Assembly: GCA_001311805.1 (NCBI GenBank)
Contig: BBCA01000027.1
Location: forward strand, 1 to 39,699
Direction: 5' to 3'
Length of the DNA stretch: 39,699 bases
From: Lentibacillus juripiscarius JCM 12147
GTDB taxonomy: Bacteria; Bacillota; Bacilli; Bacillales_D; Amphibacillaceae
This document shows positions 20,267-30,935 of the stretch, in pieces; positions within the stretch are counted from its first letter, which is position 1; every line of letters begins with the position of its first letter. The translations under genes were made by a program, and so were the position numbers. The notes under the pieces were generated by a model that worked only from the letters and a program-made list of their open reading frames with translations, had not been told where the DNA came from and did not search any database.

Positions 20267-21017
20267 CTACCTATTTTTTTCAAGCATCCCATCTATCGTA
20301 AATTCATCCGGTATCAAAAGATTGCGCAGACCGAAATCCTGTGCCCGCTCCCCTGTCGTTGTCCCGATGCAGGCAATCAGTACATCCGCAGTTATGTTTG
20401 TTTCCTTCATATCCATGAATGCTTCCACTGATGACGGGCTTGTAAAAGTTATGATATCAAGATTATTCTGCTGCAACTGGTGATTCAATTCATCTTTCAC
20501 AGAAACGTTGCGGCCCGTTTCGTACACTTCCAATTGCGTAAACTGGATTCCCTTTTCCCTGAACCAGTCAGGAAGAACATTACGCGATCGATTCCCCCTG
20601 ATGAGCAGAATCGGACCATCCGTATATACATTTGATAAGCTGAATTCGTTCGTCATCGTTTCCGCGCTATAAACAGATGGAATGAAATCTGTCTGAAAAC
20701 CGTATTTTTCTAATGCTCCGGCCGTCTTATGCCCAACAGCCGCAAACTTGCTCCTTACCAAAACCTTCTTATCTATACCATAGTAGTCCAGTAGTTGGAA
20801 AAAACAATGGACGCCATTGACACTAGTAAAAAATAGCCAGCTAAAATGCTCATTCCCCTGAAGAGTCCTTATTTCATCCTGACCGGCTTTGCACGTAATT
20901 TTTAACAATGGCACTTCAACAGGAATACCGCCGATCTCCAGCACCTTATTCGAAAATAATTTCGCCTGTTTTTTCGCGGGTAATCAGAATTCTCTTGCCA
21001 TGGAGCCAGGCGGACAT
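20267..21017 (-). CDS. hemD: Uroporphyrinogen-III synthase (N-terminal frameshift)
   Basis: Cyclises hydroxymethylbilane with D-ring inversion. The start ATG at 21017 overlaps the hemC stop (TGATG) and gives [15 protein letters not shown]. An A run near 20970 has lost two bases (or gained one), after which KQAKLFSNKVLEIGGIPVEV continues. Conserved text: FFTSVNGVHCFFQLL, AAVGHKTAGALEKYG, ITFTSPSSVEAFM and IACIGTTTGERAQDFG. About 251 residues. The family is poorly conserved, but order and these motifs settle it. Confidence 0.93.
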
Positions 21018-21945
21018 CAGCTGTCAAGCTCCTCTTTCACTTTTTCAACAATTTCCTTCGCGCCCCGGTTGATCAGCTTTTCGGCGGCCTCTTTTCCAAC
21101 TGCCTTTGGTTCGGTTCCTCTAACCGTTTCCTTCAGCACCGTTTTGCCATCAGGCGTGCCAACAAAGGCGGTCAAAATAATGTCACCACCGTCCAAGCGT
21201 GCATAACCACCAATTGGCACCGAGCAGCTTCCCTCAAGGAGATAGAGAAAGGTTCTTTCGGCAGTCACTGTTTTTTCCGTATTGGCATCGTTTATCTGAT
21301 TTAACAATGCGTGCAGTTCTTCATCATCTTCACGGCACTCGATGGCCAATGCTCCCTGTCCGACGGCCGGCACGCAAACATCCGGTTCCAGGTACTCGGT
21401 AATAAGCTCTTCACTTAAGCCGACACGTTTCAGGCCGGATACCGCCAAATAATCGCGTCATAATCCTCTTCATTTAATTTTCGGATACGTGACTCAATAT
21501 TTCCGCGGATCCATTTAATCTCAAGATCCGGACGTGCTGCCAGGATCTGCGACTTGCGCCTCAGGCTGCTTGTTCCGACAATGGCACCTGCCGGTAAATC
21601 CTTAAGCGGTATGTCATTTTTCGCGATATAAGCATCCCGATGATCTTCCCTGACAGGAATGGTCGTAATTGACAGACCATCCGGCATTTCCGAAGGCATG
21701 TCTTTCATGCTATGTACCGCGAAATCAATTTCTTTATCATACATTGCTTTTTCAATTTCTTTAACGAATAACGCTTTGCCACCAACTTTTGACAACGTCA
21801 CATTAAGAATCTGATCCCCTTTTGTAACGATTTTCTTCACTTCAAACTCGTTGGTTATACCAGCTTTTCTTAAATGATCAATCACCCAGTCTGTCTGCGT
21901 CAAAGCGAGGTTGCTTTTTCTGGATCCAACAACAATTTTGCGCAT
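21017..21945 (-). CDS. hemC: Porphobilinogen deaminase (one frameshift)
   Basis: Assembles four porphobilinogens into hydroxymethylbilane on a dipyrromethane cofactor. The cofactor cysteine is in [31 protein letters not shown] opens the protein, and [14 protein letters not shown] follows. One T is missing near 21438, restoring [18 protein letters not shown]. The start at 21945 has AAGGAGGG upstream. About 310 residues. Coupled to hemD by a stop-start overlap. Confidence 0.96.
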
Positions 21946-21963
21946 GCGGGAACCCTCCTTGTA

Positions 21964-22783
21964 CTATTGTAAATGAAAATTGGACAGTATGCTAAAAAGA
22001 AAGAAATTAATCAATAGAAATAGAAATGCTGCCGAGTTATAAATCGAGATAGCTTTTCCAAGATAACCCTTTCCTAAACGGAGCAGCAGATAAATAACAT
22101 AGACGAACAATACAACTATCGAACCAATCGTTTTCAGGTCAACCCAGTAGAACTCAGCGTCTGCCATATATGCCCAAACCACTCCAAGAACAATCGCAAT
22201 GGTCAAAAGCGGCACGCCCAGGGTAACCGCTTTGAAGGAAAAAGCGTCCAGCTGCTTTAAATCACCCAATCTCCATACCCACTGGAATCCTCTTTTTCCT
22301 TTAAGAACTTATATTGAACCAGATACATAAGGGAGAATAGGAAGGAAACAGTGAAAAAGCCATACGAAACAAAGGCCAGGGATATATGAGCAATTAATAT
22401 TTCATGGACAAGCTCTACACCCTGCACCTGCATCTGTTCCTTAGCCCTGGCAGAAATATAGAGTAAAAGAATAAAAAATCCCAATAAATTTGTAAAAAAC
22501 AAGATGAACTGAATCCGGAACAATTTACTGAGGACAAGCGAAAAGGAAATGAGTACCCATGCGTAGAAAGACAATCCATCGTACAATGTCAGGACCGGGA
22601 AGCTATTCGCTATAACCACTTGCCTCAACAAAAAGCGGTTTGTAACAACCAAACCATACAAAGTAACCAGAAGGCTATCCTATTTGCCTTCCGGTTATGC
22701 TGTATGAAATCAAGGAAATACCCCACCAGGCTTAGCCCATACGTAATAAGAATAATTTCATAAAACCATTTTGCTTCATCCAT
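21964..22783 (-). CDS. hemX: HemX, cytochrome-c-assembly-like membrane protein (two frameshifts)
   Basis: HemX is an integral membrane protein of the CcsA/HemX type; in B. subtilis it lowers HemA level. About eight hydrophobic segments. The start is ATG at 22783 (MDEAKWFYEIILITYGLSLV) with AAAGGA upstream, giving FLDFIQHNRKANRIAF before the first break near 22676. A second base is missing near 22275, after which GDLKQLDAFSFKAVTLG continues. About 274 residues. Lies between hemA and hemC as in B. subtilis. Confidence 0.9.
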
Positions 22784-22801
22784 AGTGGAAATCCTTTCAT
22801 C

Positions 22802-24167
22802 TTACCGAGTGGATACATTTTTCACAAAAGGAAAGGATAACTTTTCATCTGTTTTCCCTGTTTCATTATTCTTTTTTGTCTGTTTATTCAATCCTTCCCG
22901 GACATCATCTTCAATCCCAAAAATATTTACGAACATTTCAAGTGCTTCTTCTTTTGTTCACTTGCCGCCAGTTCTTTGGCTTGTGTGATGGGCTCTTTCA
23001 AAAGCTGATTGACAATACTTTTCGTGTGTTTATTCAGCACCTTTCTTTCGCGTGCTGTTAGATCGGGCATTTTCCGCTCAATGCTGTTCATCGTTTCCGA
23101 CTGTATCGAGAGTGCTTTCTGACGCAATGCAGAGATCACTGGCACAACCCCGAGCGTCTGTACCCAATCATCAAAAGCAACGATTTCTGCTTCAAGCATT
23201 ATTTCAATCTTTTCTGCTGCTGCTTTTCGGGAAGCAAGATTTTCATCAACGATATGCTGCAAGTCATCAATATCATACAGGAATACATTCTCCAAATCGC
23301 CAATAGCAGAATCCAAATCCCTTGGAACAGCGATATCGACCAAGAAAAGTGGTCTTCCCTTACGTTTTTTCTGAATGGATTCAATTTCTTCTCTTGTCAG
23401 TACAACAGAATCAGCACCGGTTGAGCTGAGCAGAATATCCGCCGACTGTAACTGATCGTGCAGCTGGCTGATTGGCACTGCTTCGGCCTGAAATTTTTTC
23501 AGCCATTTCTTGCGCTTTTTCAAATGTGCGGTTCATCACGGTGATATTCGAGGCACCAGAACCTGCCATGTTTTTGGCTGCCAGTTCCCCCATTTTCCGG
23601 CACCAAGAATAAGCACTTCCTTATCCTGTAAATTCCCGAAAATTTTACCGGCCAGCTGAACGGCAGCGTAACTGACCGAAACAGCATTCTCCCCAATCGC
23701 CGTTTCTTTGTGTGCTTTTTTAGAAAATGTAATGGCCTGTTTGAACAACTCATTAAAAATGGTACCTGTTGTTTCATTTTCCTGCGCTGTCATAAACGCG
23801 TGTTTCACCTGGCCAAGTATTTGCGTTTCTCCCAAGATCATGGAATCAAGGCCGGCTGATACCCGCAGCAGGTGTTCAACGGCACCATCGCCTTCACTGA
23901 TCTGCAAATACGGCGAAAACTCTTCCTTATCCACCTCAAACCAGTCAGCAAGAAATTGTTTAATATAGTGCCGTCCCGTGTGTACCTGATCAACGACAGC
24001 ATAAACCTCTGTACGGTTGCAGGTGGATACAATTACGTTTTCGAGGATGCTCTTCTGTTTTTTAGAGCAAGCATAGCCTGATCAGCGCTGTCTTCGGAAA
24101 CAGTGAACCTTTCCCTGAATTCCAAAGGGGCTGACTTATAATTGAATCCCACTTTAAGTATATGCAC
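22802..24167 (-). CDS. hemA: Glutamyl-tRNA reductase (about four frameshifts)
   Basis: NADPH-dependent reduction of glutamyl-tRNA to glutamate-1-semialdehyde, the committed step of haem synthesis. The start is GTG at 24167 ([20 protein letters not shown]). The catalytic cysteine is in [13 protein letters not shown], with [14 protein letters not shown] and the nucleotide loop VLILGAGK. Frames change near 24055 (A run), 23595, 23507 (A run) and 22950 (A run); after the last, [16 protein letters not shown] runs to the stop at 22802. About 456 residues. First gene of the operon and the most damaged one in this sequence. Confidence 0.95.
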
Positions 24168-24197
24168 AGTAATTACCCCCACGTTCTTTAAATACGT

Positions 24198-24373
24198 GTT
24201 CAAAAAGGAGGATAAAAAAGAACCGAGAATTTCAAGGCGGCGCAGCTTTGAGTAGCGGAGTGTATGCTAATTAATACATGAGCATAAGGAATGCTCCTTT
24301 GAATCCGCATCGCACGCAGGAAAAGCAAGCAACGAAGAAATTCGAAGCGTCATTTCCACCGGACTTTTTGAAC
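24198..24373 (-). repeat. MITE-like intergenic repeat R1, copy b
   Basis: 176 bp with the same 10-bp inverted ends (GTTCAAAAAG / CTTTTTGAAC) as 1832-1974, in the opposite orientation. It sits between the candidate hemA promoter and hemA, so it would be part of the hemA leader RNA. No coding frame of note. Confidence 0.85.
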
Positions 24374-24398
24374 AACCTCTTAAACGTCAATTACTTTC

Positions 24399-24407
24399 AT
24401 TATAACA
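24399..24407 (-). promoter_or_regulatory. Candidate extended -10 of the hem operon promoter
   Basis: TGTTATAAT on the minus strand is a perfect extended -10, about 230 bases upstream of hemA. No good -35 is seen. TTATAAT with a following GAAAGTAA loosely resembles one and a half arms of a PerR box; B. subtilis hemA is under PerR, but the match here is too weak to claim. Confidence 0.4.
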
Positions 24408-24566
24408 TGGATAGCCACCATGTCGGCATTAAATTGTGAACAGAATTTGAAACCAGGCATTCTGTATGCACCCATTGCATTAAATCCGTATGTACTCTAT
24501 CATACGCTTTAGACTATACGCAACCAATTGAGTTTCATTATTAATTAAAAGAGAAGGTGCATATTT

Positions 24567-25049
24567 ATCAGAAAACGTCATTCCTTTATCGGTTATATAT
24601 TAATTGGTGTCGGTGTTTATTTCTTACTGAGGGAATTGGATATTCCTGTTTTATCTTCCTTTTATTCGTGGACTGTTCTTATTATTATTATTGGATTTGC
24701 TCTTCTTATACATAGTTATGTGACAAAGGATTATGACCATTTGTTTACGGGGGGCTTCATTTTTGGGCTGGGAATCCACTTTTATGGTCTTCTCCATTAT
24801 TCGTTCTGGATTGATCATTGGGGCATATACCCCTTTATCGTCGGTGCCGCTCTTATTATTCGGGCAGTAAGGACGAAAAAGGGGCTCTTTCCAGGCATGT
24901 TATTAAGTAGTGCTTCCGTTGTCCTTATCTTCTCTGCCCAATTGCGTGATCAGATCGAATGGATCCATGACCTATCAGCAATGATCGAAAATTATTGGCC
25001 TCTTATCCTGATTGGCGTCGGTATCTGGCTGCTGAGAAGAAAACAATAA
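24567..25049 (+). CDS. LiaI/LiaF-like four-helix membrane protein
   Basis: A plus-strand membrane protein of about 160 residues. In-frame sequence begins RKRHSFIGYILIGVGVYFLL, and further segments are WTVLIIIIGFALLIHSYV, GGFIFGLGIHFYGLLHY, YPFIVGAALIIRA and YWPLILIGVGIWLLRRKQ. Paired segments of this type occur in LiaI/LiaF-like transmembrane domains. AGAAGG lies 9 bases before an in-frame ATC at 24567, but no ATG, GTG or TTG is in frame there. Either a base error hides the start or the first ATG is at 24636. Role unknown; possibly envelope stress. Confidence 0.8.
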   Translation: MRKRHSFIGYILIGVGVYFLLRELDIPVLSSFYSWTVLIIIIGFALLIHSYVTKDYDHLFTGGFIFGLGIHFYGLLHYSFWIDHWGIYPFIVGAALIIRAVRTKKGLFPGMLLSSASVVLIFSAQLRDQIEWIHDLSAMIENYWPLILIGVGIWLLRRKQ

Positions 25050-25076
25050 TTCTTACCTGTCACATTCACCCACATC

Positions 25077-25107
25077 AAAAAAGCCCTCCCACGGGAGAGC
25101 TTTTTTT
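25077..25107 (+). terminator. Terminator of the membrane protein gene
   Basis: AAAAAAGC-CTCCC and GGGAG-GCTTTTTTT form a short strong hairpin ending in T7, 28 bases after the stop. Confidence 0.85.
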
Positions 25108-25115
25108 AATATGGG

Positions 25116-25450
25116 CCTTTTCGTAAACTTTGTTGTTTCTCCAGCGCAGTTGATATAAACTTCGACTGAAAATTTCATTAGTGCTGTTCTGATTACCGTT
25201 AAGTGCTCAGAGACGCTCCGGCTGGCACTGAAGTTCTGCATATTGGATGTTGAGATCAATGGAATCCGTGTTAGAGGGGTTTCTCTCACTGGGAAAGAAC
25301 ACCATACTAAGCTGCGGAAAAATGCGAGACTCCAGCGGGAAAGGCAGGCTAAAACCACGACGTCCTGTTGCAACGCCTGCACTAGCACGTCATGTGCGTC
25401 GAACAGTCTGAAGACCCCACAGCGAACGATAATGAGAACCTTTTAGAAAA
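25116..25450 (+). repeat. Composite intergenic repeat R2, copy b
   Basis: Between the membrane protein gene and engB. End A (CTTTGTTGTTTCTCCAGCGC then AGTTGATATAAACT) opens it, and a degraded end B (CCTTTTAGAAAAAA) closes it. TGTTCTGATTA-TTAAGTGCT-AGAGACGCT is shared with copy d. A decayed module X (GACTCCAGCGGGAA, GTCTGAAGACCCCACAGCG) is visible; module Y is absent. No gene is seen in this gap. Confidence 0.8.
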
Positions 25451-25462
25451 AAGCCTTCATAT

Positions 25463-26047
25463 TTAATTAATGTACTGCCTGATAAACCGCCATGCATCTT
25501 CTTTTCCTTCTCCGGTTTCAGCGGAAAAAGGGACGACGATATCGTCCGATTCGACTTGCAGTGTCTGGGTGGTTTGTTTCAAATGGATTGGCCGTTTTCC
25601 TTTTGCCACTTTATCCAATTTTGTCGCAATAACGATGACTGGCAGCTCATAGTACTTTAGAAAATTGTACATCTGAACATCGTCTTTTGTCGGTTCATGA
25701 CGTAAATCCGTAATCAAAACACAAGCTTTCAGTGTCGTACGTGTATCAAAATACTCTTCCATCATGACGCCCCACTTTTCCCGTTCCTTTTTGGATACTT
25801 TGGCATAGCCGTATCCCGGGACATCAACAAAATAATACTTACCATTTATTTTATAAAAATTCAGCGTCTGTGTCTTTCCTGGTTTCGACGATGTTCTGGC
25901 CAGACTTTTTCGCTGGATAAGCTTATTAATAAAGGATGACTTTCCAACATTTGACCGGCCAGCAAGTGCTATTTCAGGAAGACGGTCGTTCGGGTATTGT
26001 TTTTGACTGACAGCACTTATGACTAGCTCAGCTTCCGTTACTTTCAT
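25463..26047 (-). CDS. ysxC: Ribosome biogenesis GTPase EngB / YsxC
   Basis: Essential GTPase in 50S subunit assembly. Intact, 194 residues. G1 GRSNVGKS at 30-37, G3 DVPGYG at 75-80, G4 TKLDK at 142-146, G5 SAETGEG at 175-181. The ATG lies inside the end of lonA (20-bp overlap) with GGAGGAGAAAC upstream, so the two are translationally linked as in B. subtilis. Confidence 0.98.
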   Translation of the reverse strand: MKVTEAELVISAVSQKQYPNDRLPEIALAGRSNVGKSSFINKLIQRKSLARTSSKPGKTQTLNFYKINGKYYFVDVPGYGYAKVSKKEREKWGVMMEEYFDTRTTLKACVLITDLRHEPTKDDVQMYNFLKYYELPVIVIATKLDKVAKGKRPIHLKQTTQTLQVESDDIVVPFSAETGEGKEDAWRFIRQYIN

Positions 26048-28368
26048 GTTTCTCCTCCGTTAGTGCATGTTTGAGCACCTGGTCCAAATGATTCACCTTA
26101 ATGAACGTCAAGCCGCTTCGTACACTCTCTGGTATGTCTTCGATATCTTTCTCATTCTCTTCCGGCATAATAATGGTCGTGATCCCGGCTCGATGTGCAC
26201 TGAGTGATTTTTCCTTCAGTCCGCCGATTGGAAGCACACGTCCGCGCAAGGTAATCTCACCGGTCATGCCAACTTCTTTTTTGACTGCTCTGCCGGTCAA
26301 TGCGGAAATAAGTGCCGTTGCCATTGTTATACCTGCAGATGGGCCGTCCTTCGGTGTAGCACCTTCTGGGACATGGATATGGATATCATATTTCTCATGA
26401 AATTCCGGATCGATTTGTAATTCCTCTGCACGTGACCGAATATAACTGAATGCTGCCTGTGCAGACTCCTGCATGACGTCTCCTAATTTCCCGGTAAGCG
26501 TTAATTTCCCTTTTCCTGGATATTGGGAAACCTCAATGGACAATGTATCCCCGCCGGCAGCCGTATATGCCAGCCCTGTAGCAGTACCGACCTGATTTTC
26601 TTCTTCCATTCGGCCATACCTGTAGAGCGGTTTTCCTAGCATTTCTTCAAGGCTTTTTTCGGTTACAATAACCCGTTTTTTCTCCCCAGAGATAATGGTT
26701 TTGGCTGCTTTCCGGCATAGTGTGGCAAGCTGTCGTTCCAATTGCGGACACCAGCTTCCCGGGTATAGGTGCGGATTAACTTCATCAGCGCTTCTTCTCG
26801 AATTTGCAAATCAGACTTCTTTAAGCCGTTTTCCTGTAGCTGTTTCGAAAGCAGGTGTTCTTTGGCGATATGCATCTTTTCCACTTCTGTATATCCCGCA
26901 ATCGACAAAAGCTCCATGCGGTCCAATAGCGGCCCGGGAATATTATTCACATAGTTGGCCGTAGCAATGAACAGCACATTGGAGAGGTCATAAGTTTCTT
27001 CAATAAAATGGTCACTGAAGTTACTGTTTTGTTCAGGATCCAGCACTTCCAGCATTGCGGACGACGGATCACCGCGAAAGTCGCTGGCCATTTTATCAAT
27101 CTCATCCAGCAGGAACACAGGGTTATTAGTTTTGCTTTTTTCATTCCCTGTATAATTCTGCCAGGCATTGCGCCAATGTATGTCCGGCGATGGCCTCGGA
27201 TCTCTGCTTCATCCCGAACCCCGCCAAGCGAAATTCGGACAAAATTCCGGTTAATTGCTCTGGCAATAGACTTGGCCAGCGATGTTTTCCCAACCCCTGG
27301 CGGTCCTACAAGGCAGAGAATAGGTCCCTTAATTGATTCTGTCAACTTTTGAACAGCCAAATATTCCAAGATCCGTTCTTTCACCTTTTCAAGGCCATAG
27401 TGATCTTCTTCCAAAATGTTTTCCGCTTTGTCCATCTCTATCTGGTCCTGGGTTTCTTCTGTCCACGGTAATGCAACTAACCATTCAATATAATTTCTAA
27501 TAACGGAACTCTCGGCAGAACTTTGCGGCACTTTTTCGAACCGGTCGAGTTCCTTTTTAGCCGTTTCAGCAACTTGCTCTGGCATGGTTGAAGCTTGGAC
27601 CTGCTGGCGAAGTTGTTGCGCTTCACTCGATTTTCCATCTTTTTCGCCCAACTCTTTCTGAATGGCCTTTAATTGTTCCCGCAAATAGTACTCTTTTTGG
27701 GTTTTTTCCATCGAGTTTTTCACGCGCTGACCGATTTTCTTTTCGAGATCCATTACTTTTTTCTCATTTGAAATCAAATGAATCAAATGCTGCAGCCGGT
27801 CCTTGACATTGGCAATTTCCAATAATTCCTGTTTTTCCTTTACTTTAAGGGACAAGTGGGATGCAACAATATCTGCCAGCCTGCTTGGTTCCTCAATATC
27901 AGACACCGTTGACAGCGTCTCTTGCTTGATTTTATTAGAGACTTTTATGTACTGTTCAAATTGCTTAAGCAACGAACGCATCAGTGCTTCTTCTTCATTC
28001 TTTTCAGCATGTTCCTCTTCTAGCTGCTTAATTTCAACTGCAAACTCATCACTCTCATTTTCATCGATAAATCGGGTAATTTCCCCACGGTGCAGTCCTT
28101 CTACCAATACGCGAAACGTTCCATTTGGGAGTTTCAGCATCTGCTTAACGTTAGCCACGGTCCCGACTCTATATATATCTTTAGGCTCGGGCGTTTCCAG
28201 GCTCACTTGTTTCTGTGAAGCCAAAAAGATAGTTTGATCACCCATCATTGCTTTTTCCAGGGCCGCTACGGATTTATCACGGCCAACATCCAGATGCAAA
28301 ACCATCGACGGAAATACGAGTAACCCGCGCAATGGCAGGAGGGGGAATTGGGTTGATTCTGTCGTCAT
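26028..28368 (-). CDS. lonA: ATP-dependent protease Lon (two frameshifts)
   Basis: AAA+ serine protease degrading misfolded and regulatory proteins. The N-terminal substrate domain ([19 protein letters not shown]) is followed by coiled coils, Walker [10 protein letters not shown] near residue 355, Walker [11 protein letters not shown], then the protease domain. The catalytic Ser is in [16 protein letters not shown] and the Lys in [14 protein letters not shown]. One A is missing near 27135 ([16 protein letters not shown]) and one T near 26742 ([16 protein letters not shown]). The start ATG at 28368 has GGAGGT upstream. About 780 residues. lonB, found between lonA and clpX in B. subtilis, is absent. 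Confidence 0.97.
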
Positions 28369-28522
28369 ATTGTATGTACCTCCATTGTTACTGGAATTTC
28401 TATGCAGCAGGTCCCTAAAAGTTTATAGAAAAATTCCTGTTTGTAAATAATAACAAGCTGCGTCAATTAGTATTGCCTTACAGAAAAAAACTACTCACGT
28501 AATCCTAATAAACAAACAAAGA

Positions 28523-28589
28523 GACTGACATCAGCATTGGATAGCTCCTTTCAACATGGTGAATAAAGGAGTCAAACGTAATGTCAGTC
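28523..28589 (-). terminator. Long terminator after clpX
   Basis: Outer arms GACTGACAT / ATGTCAGTC and inner arms AGCTCCTTT / AAAGGAGT form a two-tier hairpin 16 bases past the clpX stop, with TCTTTGTTTGTT following on the minus strand. It separates clpX from lonA. Confidence 0.75.
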
Positions 28590-28604
28590 CCGGAACACTA
28601 AATT

Positions 28605-29896
28605 TCAATCCAATTGGTTACGCACTCTCTTTAGGAATTTTTCGTTCTCATCCTGTACTGTACCGTCATTGAACACCAGTTTCGGTCTGCCATTCTCATT
28701 CTGGACGGTCTCTTTTGTAATGATGCACTTCTCAATATCTTCACGGGAAGGAAGCTCAAACATCACATCCAGCATGATACTTTCAATAATGGACCGCAGC
28801 CCGCGCGCACCTGTTTTGCGTTCAATTGCTTTATTGGCGATTGCCCGGAGTGCATCCTCTTCAAATTCAAGTTCTACACCATCGATTTCAAATAGTTTCT
28901 CATATTGTTTTACCAATGCGTTCTTTGGTTTCGTCAGAATTTCAACCAAGGCATCCTCATCAAGTGGTGTCAAGCTGCCAACGACAGGTATTCTTCCAAT
29001 GAATTCCGGAATCAGTCCATAGCGGAGAAGATCTTCCGGAAGCACCTTTTGAAGGAGTTCACTTTGATCCAGATCCTCTTGTTTATCATCGGAACCAAAT
29101 CCGATTACTTTTTGCCAAGACGGCGTTTCACGATCTGATCAATGCCGTCGAATGCTCCGCCGACAATGAACAATACGTTCGTTGTATCAATTTGAATAAA
29201 TTCCTGATGCGGATGTTTCCGCCCTCCTTGGGGAGGCACGCTTGCAACCGTGCCTTCCAAAATTTTCAAAAGTGCCTGTTGCACACCTTCGCCCGATACA
29301 TCACGGGTTATGGAAGGGTTCTCTGATTTACGGGCAACCTTATCAATTTCGTCAATGTAAATGATGCCTTTTTCAGCTTTTTCCACATCGTAGTCAGCAG
29401 ACTGAATCAGCTTCAGCAGAATATTTTCCACATCTTCTCCAACATAACCGGCTTCGGTTAATGATGTTGCATCTGCCATTGCAAATGGAACATTCAGGAT
29501 TCTCGCGAGCGTCTGGGCGAGCAATGTCTTACCTGAGCCTGTTGGTCCGAGCATGGCAATATTACTCTTGGCCAGTTCCACATCATCTGCATTATTTTTC
29601 GGTGTGTTGATACGCTTATAATGGTTATAAACCGCTACAGATAAGTTTTTCTTTGCGGTCCCCTGTCCTATAACATAGTCATTTAGAATCTCATTAATTT
29701 CTTGTGGCTTCGGAAGCTCTTTAAATTCCGTTTCTTCTTCCGTGCCAAGCTCTTCCTCCACGATCTCCGTACAAAGTTCAATACATTCATCACATATATA
29801 AACGCCTGGTCCAGCCACTAGTTTGCGGACCTGATCCTGACTTTTGCCGCAGAACGAGCATTTCAATTGTCCCTTTTCCTCATTGAATTTAAACAT
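28605..29896 (-). CDS. clpX: ATP-dependent Clp protease ATP-binding subunit ClpX (one frameshift)
   Basis: AAA+ unfoldase feeding ClpP. The zinc-binding domain has Cys13, Cys16, Cys35 and Cys38 (CSFCGKS, ICDECIE). Walker A GPTGSGKT is at 117-124, Walker [10 protein letters not shown] follows, and the pore loop GYVGEDVEN is present. One A is missing near 29107: restoring it turns the stop after RRLGKK into [17 protein letters not shown]. The start ATG at 29896 has GGAG 9 bases upstream. About 424-430 residues. tig lies upstream, as usual in Bacilli. Confidence 0.97.
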
Positions 29897-29963
29897 TACA
29901 TTTCACTCCTAAAAGTTTAAATCTGCTTTTTAAGCTGTTTCTGTTCATTTTTAACTTATCGTC

Positions 29964-29991
29964 ATCATATCAAATCAGGTGGAGAAAACAA
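29964..29991 (-). promoter_or_regulatory. clpX: Candidate sigma-A promoter of clpX
   Basis: TTGTTT (29986-29991), a 16-base spacer and TATGAT (29964-29969) on the minus strand, about 70 bases upstream of clpX. Imperfect hexamers make it tentative. Confidence 0.35.
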
Positions 29992-30496
29992 AACAATAAC
30001 TCTTTTTCTGACTGACCTGATGTGACTCATTTTAGAAAACTCAGCTTATCGCAAGGCTTTCGCTGCATTTTGCAGAGAGAAAGAATAAATACCTTCATAC
30101 CTGCAAAAGAAGGCCTGCCAAACCTGCGCCTCATCTGACAGTATCACAATGGCTACCGGAACGTTCGGGTCTTCTTTCACCAGTTTATGACGATTGGACA
30201 AGATACATAACAATAAATAGGAAATTAACATATCTTTCATCTTACCTAAAGCTTCCAATCGCTACGCTGACAAGGACGGCTCCATTTGCAGATCAGCTGT
30301 TTAATGAATGAAGGCTTGGGCGGACTTGTGACATTTGCTTATGAAAGTGTAAAACAAGGTGCGAATGATGATCGCACCTTGTTTTATGGTTCGTTTTTCA
30401 ATTGCATTGTTAATGGCTGCGGATACCGAAAATGTTCCTTTTACAATAATGCAGTCACTGCTGCTGAATTCATACTGAATGGCTCATTTCATAAAC
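29992..30496. other. Spacer between clpX and the R2 repeat, no convincing gene
   Basis: About 500 bases. A minus-strand 70-codon frame at 30046-30258 (ends LQNAAKALR) starts at TTG without a ribosome site. It has an ordinary amino acid mix but no family I recognise, and may be the tail of a decayed gene. The only firm structure is the hairpin at 30351-30385. Confidence 0.4.
30351..30385. terminator. Perfect 14-bp hairpin, orphan terminator-like
   Basis: AAAACAAGGTGCGA / TCGCACCTTGTTTT with a 7-base loop. It has A4 on one side and T4 on the other, so it could act on either strand. No clear gene ends right before it in either direction, suggesting that it is the relic of a lost gene. Confidence 0.65.
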
Positions 30497-30925
30497 CTTG
30501 GTGTTTTTCCATTACATTTGATATAAACTGCGACACAGTGAACAATTTGTGTGCTATGACACCGCTACGGAAATACACTACGCTTTCCGCGGGCTCGCGC
30601 TGAGCCTTCTCGCTCGCAAAGTGCGCTCACTGTGGGGTCTCAGCGTCTTCGCTTTCCCGCTGGAGTCTTCGTGTATTTCCTCCGTGGTTTGAAGCTATTC
30701 AACTTCCAATCACTGTTAATTCTATTATGATGGTGATTGGAACGGCGGGCAGTCGACTCCTGCGGGAACAGCACGTGTCTGAAGACCCCACAGCGGCGGT
30801 TTTCCGCGAGGAGGCTGAAGCCGTGCCCGCGGAAAGCGACTGCCCGGAGTGGAAATCAACGTAGCAGTTACGTCGCATTTTATAGAAATTGTTAATCAGG
30901 GTTTCAAACAGTCTTTTAGAAAAAC
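30497..30925 (+). repeat. Composite intergenic repeat R2, copy c
   Basis: Between the clpX spacer and tig. End A (TTTGATATAAACTGCGAC) and end B (ACAGTCTTTTAGAAAA) enclose module Y at 30569-30680 (GGAAATACAC / GTGTATTTCC) and module X at 30747-30845 (GGGCAGTCG / CGACTGCCC). Module X contains GACTCCTGCGGGAACAG and GAAGACCCCACAGCGG. No gene in the gap. Confidence 0.87.
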
Positions 30926-30935
30926 AGCTTATTGA

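Noticed and set aside
30046..30258. Minus-strand 70-codon frame between clpX and tig
   Set aside because: TTG start without ribosome site, no family resemblance, no coupling to neighbours. Kept only as a remark in the spacer entry.
30286..30603. Plus-strand 105-codon frame
   Set aside because: It runs through the orphan hairpin and into the R2 repeat; no ribosome site and unlikely composition.
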